Of a stretch of DNA of 40,471 bases, positions 1 through 8,157 are shown one piece after another. Position numbers and translations under genes: made by a program. How positions within the stretch are numbered: the stretch's first letter is position 1; the number at the start of each line of letters is the position of its first letter. The stretch is taken from assembly GCA_964507325.1 (NCBI GenBank), contig CAZDQL010000059.1:1-40471 (forward strand), in the 5' to 3' direction. The notes below the pieces were generated by a model. That model had not been told where the DNA came from. It did no database searches and saw nothing but the letters and a program-made list of their open reading frames with translations. The stretch comes from CAZDQL01 sp964507325. GTDB taxonomy: Bacteria > Planctomycetota > UBA1135 > GCA-002686595.

Positions 1-186
1 GTGGAGAACGAGGGGGTCGCGCCGGACATCACGGTGCACCAGATCCCCAAGGCGGTCTTGGCCGGAGTCGATCCCCAGCTCGAGCGGGGCGTGCAGGAGT
101 GCCTGCGCCTGCTCGAGGAGAACCCCGTACCCAAGCCCGTGGAGCCGAGTGCGCCGGTGCGCGCGCGGCGACCGGAGAAACGTTGA
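1..186 (+). CDS. Tricorn-type S41 peptidase, C-terminal end (5' truncated by window)
   Basis: The reading frame is open from the first base and stops at TGA 184-186, so only the last 61 residues are visible. They contain VENEGVAPDI, then DPQLERGVQ and LLEENPVPKP. This order (ENEGV.PDI, a DPQLE helix, a proline-rich tail) is typical of the extreme C-terminus of tricorn-like proteases of family S41B, in which the catalytic domain is followed by this segment. Such proteins have propeller, PDZ and serine-protease domains and degrade oligopeptides; none of those domains can be checked here. The GTG at base 1 is an internal Val codon, not a start. The downstream hydrolase begins 16 bases after this stop, so the two are probably co-transcribed. 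Assignment rests on a short tail only. Confidence 0.7.
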   Translation: MENEGVAPDITVHQIPKAVLAGVDPQLERGVQECLRLLEENPVPKPVEPSAPVRARRPEKR

Positions 187-202
187 GCGCCGAGGATCCA
201 CC

Positions 203-2008
203 ATGCCCCCCCTCCTGCTTCTGCTGTCGACCCTCCTTGCCGGTACGGCCATCCCCCTGGCCGACGAGCACCCCTTTCCTCCGGCCACGCCGGAGAGCCA
301 GGGAATCGCGCCGGAGGCCCTGGCGGCCCTGGTGAAGGAGGTGGAGGGGTACCTCGATCGGGATCTGACCGTCGGCGCCGAGCTCTTGGTGATCAAGAAC
401 CGTCGCACGGTGTTGAGCCGCTGCTTCGGACACGCCGACCGCGATGAGGAGCAGCCCTGGATCGAGGGCACCGTCTGCAACATCCGTTCGATGTCGAAGC
501 CGCTCACGGGCGCGCTGGCCCAGATCCTGATCGACCGCGGCCAGCTCGGCCTCGACGATCCGGTGGCGAAGTACCTGCCCGGCTTCGACACCGACGAGGC
601 GCGCGGGATCACCGTACGGCAGCTGATGACCCATCGCTCGGGGCTGCCGCTCACGGTGCTCACCGACATGAACGAGTTCGCCGACCTGATCGAGATGGGC
701 AACGCGGTCGGCGCCCACGGGCCCGAGTCCGAGCCGGAGAGCCGCTTCTGGTACAGCGACGCGGGCAGCGACGCCCTGGGGGCGGTGATCGAGGTGGTGA
801 GTGGCCGCAAGCTCGACGAGCTGCTCGCCGAGGAGCTGCTGCGCCCCCTCGGGATGTCGAACACCTTCCACTACCTGGACGAGGAGGACCCGCGGCGCTC
901 CCGGATCGCGAGCCTCTACTTCGGGGGTGCGGGCAAGTGGCGGCGTTTCCTCGACCCGGATGAGGGGACCTTCTACCCCTTCGCCTGGGGCTCCCAAACC
1001 GTCTACTCGACGCCGCAGGACTACGCCCGCTTCCTGGCCCTGTGGCTCGACGGGGGGCGCGCGGGGGAGCGCGCGCTGCTCTCCCCCGAAGCGGTGGAAC
1101 GCATGCTCACGGCAGTGAGCGAGATGTCGATGCTCGGCAGCGAGGCGCGCTTCCCCACCTCCTACTCCGGCCTCGAGGTCTTCTACGGCCAGATGGCGGT
1201 CCTGCACCTGCCGGTCGAGTCCAAGGGGGAGGGACCCGCGACGATCATCGGCCACTCCGGCTCCGACGGCACCATCGCCTGGGCCTGGCCGAAGCGCGAC
1301 CTGATGATCCTCTACTTCACCCAATCGCGGGGCGGAAGCACCGCCCTGCGACTGGAGGGGGCGATCGACCGCCTGCTGATCGCCCCCGAGGCCCACGCCG
1401 GCCGCGCGGAGGTTCCCGAGGAGCTGGAGCAGTACCTGGGGACCTACGTGGCGGACTGGGCCAACCACATGAAGGAGGAGTTCGTCGTCGAGTTCGAGGG
1501 GGAGAAGCTCTTCCTCGACGTCCCCAGCCAGATGCGCTTCGAGCTGGTTGCGGACGAGTCGGGCGAGCGCTGGACCTTCGCCATCGCGCCCGTCATCTCT
1601 CTCTGGTTCGAGCGCGACGAGGAGGGGGCGGTCGACTGCCTGCGCATCCAGCAGGGGGAGATGGTCTTCGAGGCGCCGCGCAAGGGCACCCCCCACGAGC
1701 GGGAGATCGCCGAGGCGAACCGCGTCAAGCCCGAGGTGGTCGGCAAGTACCTCGGCCAGTACCACGATCCCGAGACGGAGGAAGACGTCGAGGTCCTGAT
1801 CGACGGCGACTACCTGGCGATCCGCGCGAGCGAGCAGCTCTTCCACCTCTGGAAGGTCCCCGGACAGGAGGTCTGGGTGGCGCGCGAGAGCCCCCTCGTG
1901 TCGGTCAGCTTCCAGGAGGAGGAGGGTCAGGTCGTCTCCTTCACCCGTCACGGTCCGGGGGGCGCCGAGCTCGTGCTGCCGCGGGTCGTGCCCGACGACG
2001 GGCGGTAG
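203..2008 (+). CDS. Exported serine beta-lactamase-family hydrolase
   Basis: This 601-residue protein has a class C beta-lactamase/PBP4*-type domain. The start is the ATG at 203, preceded by GAGGA at about 192 and opening a clear signal peptide (MPPLLLLLSTLLAGTAIPLA); upstream GTG starts would add an Arg-rich leader. The SxxK motif is SMSK (Ser96, Lys99), followed by the usual segment DRGQLGLDDPVAKYLPGF. The second motif is YSD in WYSDAGSDALG, where Asp replaces the common Asn. HSG in IGHSGSDG is the KTG equivalent. About 200 further residues hold two beta-rich repeats, each with an L(G)xY core (YLGTYVADW, YLGQYHDPE), resembling DUF3471-type tails of these hydrolases. The family covers esterases, D-amino peptidases and DD-peptidases, so the substrate cannot be named. 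It probably acts in the periplasm, and it follows the tricorn-like gene by 16 bases. Confidence 0.88.
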   Translation: MPPLLLLLSTLLAGTAIPLADEHPFPPATPESQGIAPEALAALVKEVEGYLDRDLTVGAELLVIKNRRTVLSRCFGHADRDEEQPWIEGTVCNIRSMSKPLTGALAQILIDRGQLGLDDPVAKYLPGFDTDEARGITVRQLMTHRSGLPLTVLTDMNEFADLIEMGNAVGAHGPESEPESRFWYSDAGSDALGAVIEVVSGRKLDELLAEELLRPLGMSNTFHYLDEEDPRRSRIASLYFGGAGKWRRFLDPDEGTFYPFAWGSQTVYSTPQDYARFLALWLDGGRAGERALLSPEAVERMLTAVSEMSMLGSEARFPTSYSGLEVFYGQMAVLHLPVESKGEGPATIIGHSGSDGTIAWAWPKRDLMILYFTQSRGGSTALRLEGAIDRLLIAPEAHAGRAEVPEELEQYLGTYVADWANHMKEEFVVEFEGEKLFLDVPSQMRFELVADESGERWTFAIAPVISLWFERDEEGAVDCLRIQQGEMVFEAPRKGTPHEREIAEANRVKPEVVGKYLGQYHDPETEEDVEVLIDGDYLAIRASEQLFHLWKVPGQEVWVARESPLVSVSFQEEEGQVVSFTRHGPGGAELVLPRVVPDDGR

Positions 2009-2106
2009 GCCCGCGCTCCTGCAAGCGGACCTCGAAAGTACGCGCTGGGCTCGGATGCCCACCGCGGAGCTGGGGTATCGTGGAGGGCTCAAAGAAGGAG
2101 CTTTCC

Positions 2107-2610
2107 ATGCCTACCTGCCGACGCCTGCTGCTCGTCCTCGCCCTCCTCGTCCCGGCCGCCTGCAGGGTGATCGCTGAGGGGGATCCCACCACCCCGCCCG
2201 AAGTCTGGCTGATGTACCGGGTCGGCCCCGGCTCGACCTGGATAGAGGTGCCGAGCGCGGGCAGCGAGATCACCTTGGGGACGAACGAGACCCTCTACCT
2301 GTACGCCCGCGCGACCGACGACGAGGGCGTGGCTATCGTGGCGATCAACGGTAGCGGCACCCTGAAGTGCAACAAGGGCGGTGGCGAAATCGACTACCCG
2401 GTCTATGAGTACAACCAGGAGAATCGCTCCACCGCCAGCGTCGGGGAGCCGACCCTCCGCACCCGCACTCTGGTGAGGACGATCCCGATGTACGAGCTGT
2501 GCGACGAGGGCGGCCCTGCGGGGAGCTCGGTCGTATACCAAGCCTCCGCCCTGCTGTTCAACCCGACGATCACCGCCCTCTCCCCGCCGCTCTCGGTCAC
2601 CGTCGAGTAG
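2107..2610 (+). CDS. Small secreted protein or putative lipoprotein, unknown function
   Basis: The product has 167 residues. The ATG at 2107 is preceded by an excellent AAGGAG ribosome-binding site at 2096-2101. The N-terminus MPTCRRLLLVLALLVPAAC has a charged start, a hydrophobic core and a Cys at residue 19. The lipobox is imperfect (Pro at -3), so lipidation is likely but unproven. The mature part looks like a single beta-sandwich domain (WLMYRVGPGSTWIEVP, ETLYLYARATDDEGVA) with three Cys. The phrase about 'ATDDEGV' resembles cadherin/PKD-like or Ig-like repeats that describe a vector changing sign, but I do not recognise a family. It lies 98 bases after the hydrolase and 7 bases before the NlpC/P60 gene, and is probably co-transcribed with the latter. 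Confidence 0.7.
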   Translation: MPTCRRLLLVLALLVPAACRVIAEGDPTTPPEVWLMYRVGPGSTWIEVPSAGSEITLGTNETLYLYARATDDEGVAIVAINGSGTLKCNKGGGEIDYPVYEYNQENRSTASVGEPTLRTRTLVRTIPMYELCDEGGPAGSSVVYQASALLFNPTITALSPPLSVTVE

Positions 2611-2617
2611 CCCGCGG

Positions 2618-3253
2618 GTGCACCCCGACCCCACCGACCTGCCCGAGACCTACGAGCGGCTGCGCCCCGAGCTCGACACCGGGGACCTGGTGCTCTTCGG
2701 CGGCCAGAGTCTCTTCAGCAGCACCATCAAGTGGATGACCACCTGCCGTTGGTCCCACGTGGGGATGGTGGTGCGCGTGACCGACTGGGAGGCGCTCTTC
2801 CTGTGGGAGTCGACCCTGCTGGACGACCTGCGCGACCTGTCGACGGGGACGCTGCACAAGGGGGTGCAGCTCGTGCTCTTGAGCGACCGCCTGCGGCGCT
2901 ACGCAGGCGAGGTGGCCGTGCGCCGCCTCTTCGCCGAGCGCACCCCACGGCGGCTCGAGGCCCTGCGCCAACTGCGCTCGGAGTTGCGCGGCAGGCCCTG
3001 GGAGGAAAGCCGCACGGAGATGGTCAAGGCGATCTACGACGGCCCCGGCGGGGGGAACGAGGCGGACCTCTCCAGCCTCTTCTGCTCCGAGCTGGTGGCC
3101 GCCGCCTACATGGCGATGGGCCTCTTGCCCGCGGACCCGCACGAGCCGGGCTACCGCCCCGCCAACGAGTACACGCCCGCGGACTTCGCGCCCGAGGGGG
3201 GGCTCAGGCTGCTCGAGGGCCGGCTCGGTGAGGTGCAGGCGTTGAGGGAGTAG
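2618..3253 (+). CDS. Permuted NlpC/P60 (YiiX/YebB-like) papain-fold protein
   Basis: The 211-residue protein has the circularly permuted papain-like order. An early His lies in RWSHVGMVV (His47), preceded by the loop TGDLVLFGGQS, a Glu follows in LWEST (Glu64), and the nucleophilic Cys is late in SLFCSELVA (Cys156). In the YiiX/YebB/lecithin-retinol-acyltransferase-like branch this His-then-Cys order is diagnostic. Members are amidases or acyltransferases acting on peptidoglycan peptides, lipids or protein amides. No signal peptide is visible, so it may be cytoplasmic unless exported with a partner. The start chosen is GTG 2618, because the first ATG lies inside the catalytic domain; the ribosome-binding site is weak. 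It begins 7 bases after the preceding stop, which suggests translational coupling to the lipoprotein gene. Confidence 0.82.
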   Translation: MHPDPTDLPETYERLRPELDTGDLVLFGGQSLFSSTIKWMTTCRWSHVGMVVRVTDWEALFLWESTLLDDLRDLSTGTLHKGVQLVLLSDRLRRYAGEVAVRRLFAERTPRRLEALRQLRSELRGRPWEESRTEMVKAIYDGPGGGNEADLSSLFCSELVAAAYMAMGLLPADPHEPGYRPANEYTPADFAPEGGLRLLEGRLGEVQALRE

Positions 3254-3426
3254 GCCGCCCGGCGTAGGGGTCTGAGAGCAGGACGAGTCTGCCTCCGAGC
3301 CGGCCCAGGCGAGGGCCGCGGCAGAACCTCAGGAAACTCGGCCGGAGGGGATCAGCGACGGCGATTCCCGGCGTAGCGGGCCGGAGCCGGCCCAGTTCCC
3401 CAGAGACCCCAAGCGAGGTTAGAGCC

Positions 3427-4623
<1,197 letters not shown>

Positions 4624-4646
4624 GCACGACGCAGTTCCGTGCATGC

Positions 4647-4676
4647 AAGCCCCCCTCGGGAGTCCGAGGGGGGCTT
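4647..4676 (+). terminator. Rho-independent terminator of the tectonin-like gene
   Basis: A 13-bp perfect stem (left arm 4647-4659, right arm 4664-4676) closes a four-base GAGT loop and runs into TTTGCTCTTTGC. It starts 24 bases after the stop codon at 4623. The reverse strand has little downstream T, so it mainly serves the plus-strand gene, although it also insulates the convergent SOUL gene ending at 4750. Confidence 0.85.
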
Positions 4677-4749
4677 TGCTCTTTGCAGGGGACTGGTTCT
4701 GAGTGCGCTCACGCACCCGGCTCGACGGATGAGGGCCGGGCGCTGCGCC

Positions 4750-5583
4750 TCACGATCCTTCCACCCGTCGGACCGGGATCTGGACCTCGAAGTAGCGCTG
4801 CCTCTCCCTGACCATCGGGCTGTTGTAGCCCAGGGTCCTGAGACTGCCGGCGACCTCCAGGTCCTCGCGCTCCTCGATCCACTCCAGCAGCTCGCGCCGC
4901 GCATCCTCCACGCGCTCGCTCGTGGTCCCTCCGCGACAACCGAGGCTCACGACCCACTGCGTGTCGATGTCGATCACCTCGACGCGTCCATCGCGCCCGG
5001 CGGTCCCGACCTCAGGACTCTGGTAGAGGAAGCCCATCTTGACGGCGCTCAGCTCGTCGTCGTAGGTCGACTCGACCGGCGCGGTCATCGGGATCCCGTG
5101 CTTTTTGATGTGCCTGAAGAGCGTCCAGAAGGCCCCTCTGCCTCTGCCATCCGAGGCGGTCGCGACCCGGTAGGCGGGGTAGCGCTTCAGCTCGATCTCG
5201 AGCACCGGTGTCGGGGCGGGAAGACCGGCCGGCAGGTCGGCTTCCACGATCGGCTCGAAGGCCAGATCGGACGCGATGCTCGCCATCCGGTCCCGGAGCT
5301 GGTCGGCGCCTTCGCGGGCGTCGGAGATCGCCAGCCAGCGCGCGTCGCTGACCGCTTCTCGCAGCAGTCGGGAGGCTCGCTGGCCGACGAGCTGGTCCGC
5401 GACGTCGCGCCCGACCTGCGTGAGACGAGCGAGTCGAGCGCCGTCGGGTGCACTCCGACTCGGCTCGCCCAGCCACTCCTGGAGCTGCCTGGCGGCCTCC
5501 TGACGGATGACCGGCATCGGATCCGCCTTCGGTGCGGTGGGCTCGAGGGCGGCGAGAAGGGTGAGGGCGGCGATACTGATCAT
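4750..5583 (-). CDS. SOUL-family haem-binding protein, exported
   Basis: The 277-residue product starts at the ATG complementary to 5581-5583, preceded by GGAG, with a short hydrophobic leader (MISIAALTLLAALEP); a longer frame to 5685 has no leader and is rejected. Residues about 25-120 are helical and charged, with no family recognised. Residues about 125-277 match the SOUL/HBP fold: an ELKRYPAYRVAT strand, the FWTLFRHIKKHGIPMTAPV segment with the hallmark MTAPV, then KMGFLYQSP and a final strand ending YFEVQIPVRR. SOUL proteins bind haem or related tetrapyrroles and are also found in plant chloroplasts; the bacterial role is mostly unknown. It lies 142 bases downstream of the M28 peptidase on the same strand, so the two may share a transcript. 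Confidence 0.85.
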   Translation of the reverse strand: MISIAALTLLAALEPTAPKADPMPVIRQEAARQLQEWLGEPSRSAPDGARLARLTQVGRDVADQLVGQRASRLLREAVSDARWLAISDAREGADQLRDRMASIASDLAFEPIVEADLPAGLPAPTPVLEIELKRYPAYRVATASDGRGRGAFWTLFRHIKKHGIPMTAPVESTYDDELSAVKMGFLYQSPEVGTAGRDGRVEVIDIDTQWVVSLGCRGGTTSERVEDARRELLEWIEEREDLEVAGSLRTLGYNSPMVRERQRYFEVQIPVRRVEGS

Positions 5584-5724
5584 GGTTTGCTCCGTTGGAT
5601 CAGATGGGGCTTCGCCCTGCGTCCCCAAATGGATGCACCCTGCCCCCGGATTCGTGGATTCCCTACCCCGCCAGGCCCCAATCACGGGCAGCTCTCGGCG
5701 GAATCGGGTCCCCGCGGCGCGCGC

Positions 5725-7818
5725 TCAAAGATCCACGAGGCCCGCCATCTCCAGTACGCGCAGGTAGTTCAGGACGCCCTGCAGGTCCGAAGGACGCCGG
5801 CTCTGAGCGTCCAGCATGTCGCGGATCTGCAGCGCGCTGCGCTTCCCGTCGATCAAGCGCGGCAGCTCCCGCGTGTCGGCCACCCCCCTCCGGTACGGCA
5901 GCTGCGCGAGCTCTTCCTCCGGGAGCTCCTCGAGCAGAGCTCTCCAGGCGCCGTAGCCGCCTTCGGTCACCTTGGCGGTCGGTCGGGGCACGATCTGCGC
6001 GGCTTGGCGCTCGAGGTCGGTCTCTTCCAGGCGCGCCGGCTCCACACCCAATCGCGCGCAGGTGGCTCCGAGCTGCGCCTCGAGCACCCCCATCTGCCCC
6101 TGAACGACGGTCCTGAGGCTCTCCTTCAGCTGGTCGACATGGGCTGCGACCCTCTCGCGGTCGCTCGCCAGCTCGAGGACCGAATCGAGGGTGGCCTCTT
6201 CTGCCGCCAGCGCACAGCGCAGGCGCAGGGGCGCGCTGCGCTGGGCATCCGCGAGTGTCTCCGGTGTGGCGTGCTCGAGCTCGTGGGCTGCCTCCTCGAG
6301 CTTCAAGCCGAGCCTGCGGGTCGCGTTCGCCGCAGCCTCGGTCGCGATCCTGATCGCCAGCGCATCGTCGGCGCTCGCGATCGTGTAGGCACCCGCGGCC
6401 CCGATGACCACGGCGCGCTTCAGCTGTGTTGGGTCCGACTTGTCGACCCGGTCGCCGGAGGTGTGGTACCAACGATCGGGCCAGCAGATCATCATCACTC
6501 CCGGAACGCCGACCCCCCAGTCGTTGAAGACTTCGTGGTCGGAGGCTCCGTAGTGCCGCTCGATCGAGAAGTAGAACGGCTCGTCGGAACCGGTCGGAGC
6601 GAGGATCTGACGTGCCACACCCCTCCCGCCGTGGATGCGTGTGCGGTTCGCCCAGCCGACGTAGCGGAAGTAGTTCTCCAGCACGTCGTTGACGTAGTGC
6701 GCATGCCCGTAGGTGGTGCGCATCAGGCATGCGAAGGAGTGGCTTATGCTCAACCACTCCCCCACCATGTCCATGTTGATGTTGCACAGGGTGCGCTCCA
6801 TCAACTCGCGATTGGCCTTGACCCACGGCCCGGTTCCGGAGAATTCGGGCCCCCACAGGAACCGAATCGTGCGCTTCGGCCGGGGCATGCGTCCCTCGGC
6901 GATGAGCGTGTTCAGGACACGCGCCACCTCGAGGATCGCTGCGCTGCCCGACTTGTTGTCGTTGGCTCCCTGCTTGACGTAGCCTTCGAAGAGGTGTGCC
7001 GAGAAGATCACCTCACCCGCATCCGGGTCGGTGCCGGGAATGTGACAGGTCACGTTCTGCAGCTCGTAGGGCCGCTCGGTCGCCTCGACCTGAGCGTGGA
7101 CGGTGATCCTCTCTCCGCGCTGCAAGCGCCGCCTCAAGAGCGCCCCTTCCCGCGCGGTCATGTAGAAGGCGAAGCGCGTCTCGCCGCCTCCCCGCCAGGA
7201 TCCGATCCCCCGCCACGGAATCTGCTGCGGATCGTAGTGAGCGCCGGAGTCGCTGATCGCGATCACGCCAGCCGCGCCCCCCTCCAAACAGGCCCGGTTG
7301 TGCACGCTGCTGGGACTCCCCTCGCAGACCACGACCTTGCCCTCGAGCTCGAGACCCTCGAGCTCGCGTGGCGTTCCCCGGCCGACCCAAACCAGCTGCG
7401 CCCGCACGTCGGCGTCGCTGCTGCCGCGCGCCAGCATGGCTGTCATGTCGCGGTAGGAAGCGAGCTTCTGACGCCGCGGAGCGACCTCCCAGAGCTCCCC
7501 CTTGATGCCGTCCCAGACCTCGCGGCCGGGCATGCGCACCAGCTCCGCTCCCGGTAGCCCGTAGCGCACGAGTTCAGCGTGTACGAAGGCGGCCTCGTAG
7601 AAGGTGCCCTGGCCGTATTCCTCCGCCTGCCGGTCCTTGTTGTACCCGCCGGTCTCCATGATCGTGTTCCAGGCGGTCTCGCCCGAGGACTCGCCCACGA
7701 TCTCGGCGATCAGCTCGCTCGGCAGCAGCGTGTGGAAGGTGTACGGGTTCTCCTGGGCGAGAACGGGTGCCGTGCCGAGCACGGCGCCGCAGACGAACAG
7801 CGCGCAGAGCTTGATCAT
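5725..7818 (-). CDS. Secreted M28-like zinc metallopeptidase with PA domain (DUF4910-like)
   Basis: The 697-residue product starts at ATG 7818, with AGGAGA just upstream and a signal peptide (MIKLCALFVCGAVLGTAPVLAQ). Residues about 140-240 form a PA-type insert (GLELEGKVVVCEG, AGVIAISDSG). The M28 core keeps all five expected metal ligands: His275 (FSAHLFEG), Asp287 (GANDNKSG), Glu325 (LWGPEFSG), Asp350 (NINMDMVGE) and His452 (WYHTSGDRVDKSDP). The usual Glu-Glu pair reads Pro324-Glu325, and the Asp two residues after the first His is Phe277, as in the divergent DUF4910-like branch. The last ~200 residues are helical and end in a winged-helix-like segment (SDLQGVLNYLRVLEMAGLVDL, in part). It is probably an exported aminopeptidase, but activity is uncertain given the missing general base. 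Confidence 0.86.
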   Translation of the reverse strand: MIKLCALFVCGAVLGTAPVLAQENPYTFHTLLPSELIAEIVGESSGETAWNTIMETGGYNKDRQAEEYGQGTFYEAAFVHAELVRYGLPGAELVRMPGREVWDGIKGELWEVAPRRQKLASYRDMTAMLARGSSDADVRAQLVWVGRGTPRELEGLELEGKVVVCEGSPSSVHNRACLEGGAAGVIAISDSGAHYDPQQIPWRGIGSWRGGGETRFAFYMTAREGALLRRRLQRGERITVHAQVEATERPYELQNVTCHIPGTDPDAGEVIFSAHLFEGYVKQGANDNKSGSAAILEVARVLNTLIAEGRMPRPKRTIRFLWGPEFSGTGPWVKANRELMERTLCNINMDMVGEWLSISHSFACLMRTTYGHAHYVNDVLENYFRYVGWANRTRIHGGRGVARQILAPTGSDEPFYFSIERHYGASDHEVFNDWGVGVPGVMMICWPDRWYHTSGDRVDKSDPTQLKRAVVIGAAGAYTIASADDALAIRIATEAAANATRRLGLKLEEAAHELEHATPETLADAQRSAPLRLRCALAAEEATLDSVLELASDRERVAAHVDQLKESLRTVVQGQMGVLEAQLGATCARLGVEPARLEETDLERQAAQIVPRPTAKVTEGGYGAWRALLEELPEEELAQLPYRRGVADTRELPRLIDGKRSALQIRDMLDAQSRRPSDLQGVLNYLRVLEMAGLVDL

Positions 7819-8157
7819 GGTCTTCTCCTAGCCGTTTCGAAGCGCGGCCATTCGGTCGTTGGGGCGGCCGAACGGAAGCACGGAGCTCGACCGTCGACGT
7901 GAGAGGTGCCGGCGTGGATCGCAGGTCGAGGACGAGGCCATTATGCAGAAGGGCGTGTGGCGGTCTGTTCGAGTCTTCACTCCTTTACCTCCACATTGCT
8001 CCAGCACCATGATCCTCACGTCAGAGCACTCGTCTCCAATGCGAGGAACGCCCCTCTTTCCGCAGATCGTCAAGGTCCTTTTCCGCTGTTTCCTCCATAG
8101 CTCGAAGACGCGGGGTCGTGGATACTCGGCTCCCCACCGACCGCAGCGGATCCCCCC
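7819..8157. promoter_or_regulatory. Divergent intergenic region between the M28 and S9 peptidase genes
   Basis: This 339-bp gap separates two divergent peptidase genes and must hold both promoters. The middle (about 7930-8110) is visibly richer in A/T than the flanking genes. I could not pick a convincing -35/-10 pair on either strand, and short frames crossing it lack ribosome-binding sites. No hairpin or riboswitch-like structure stood out. Confidence 0.5.

Noticed and set aside
29..2092. A 687-codon minus-strand frame
   Set aside because: It is antisense to the hydrolase with the SxxK, YSD and HSG motifs, and its product is a repetitive Leu/Arg/Gly-rich shadow.
3378..3393. Inverted repeat GGGCCGG-AG-CCGGCCC upstream of the tectonin-like gene
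   Set aside because: The short G/C-only arms with a two-base centre are expected often by chance at this composition; no promoter boxes align with it.
5584..5685. Longer start for the SOUL protein
   Set aside because: The extra 34 residues are polar and lack a ribosome-binding site, while ATG 5583 has GGAG and opens a leader peptide.
4639..7557. A 972-codon plus-strand open frame
   Set aside because: It is antisense to the SOUL and M28 genes, whose motifs and ribosome-binding sites are clear; its product is low-complexity and typical of high-GC shadow frames.
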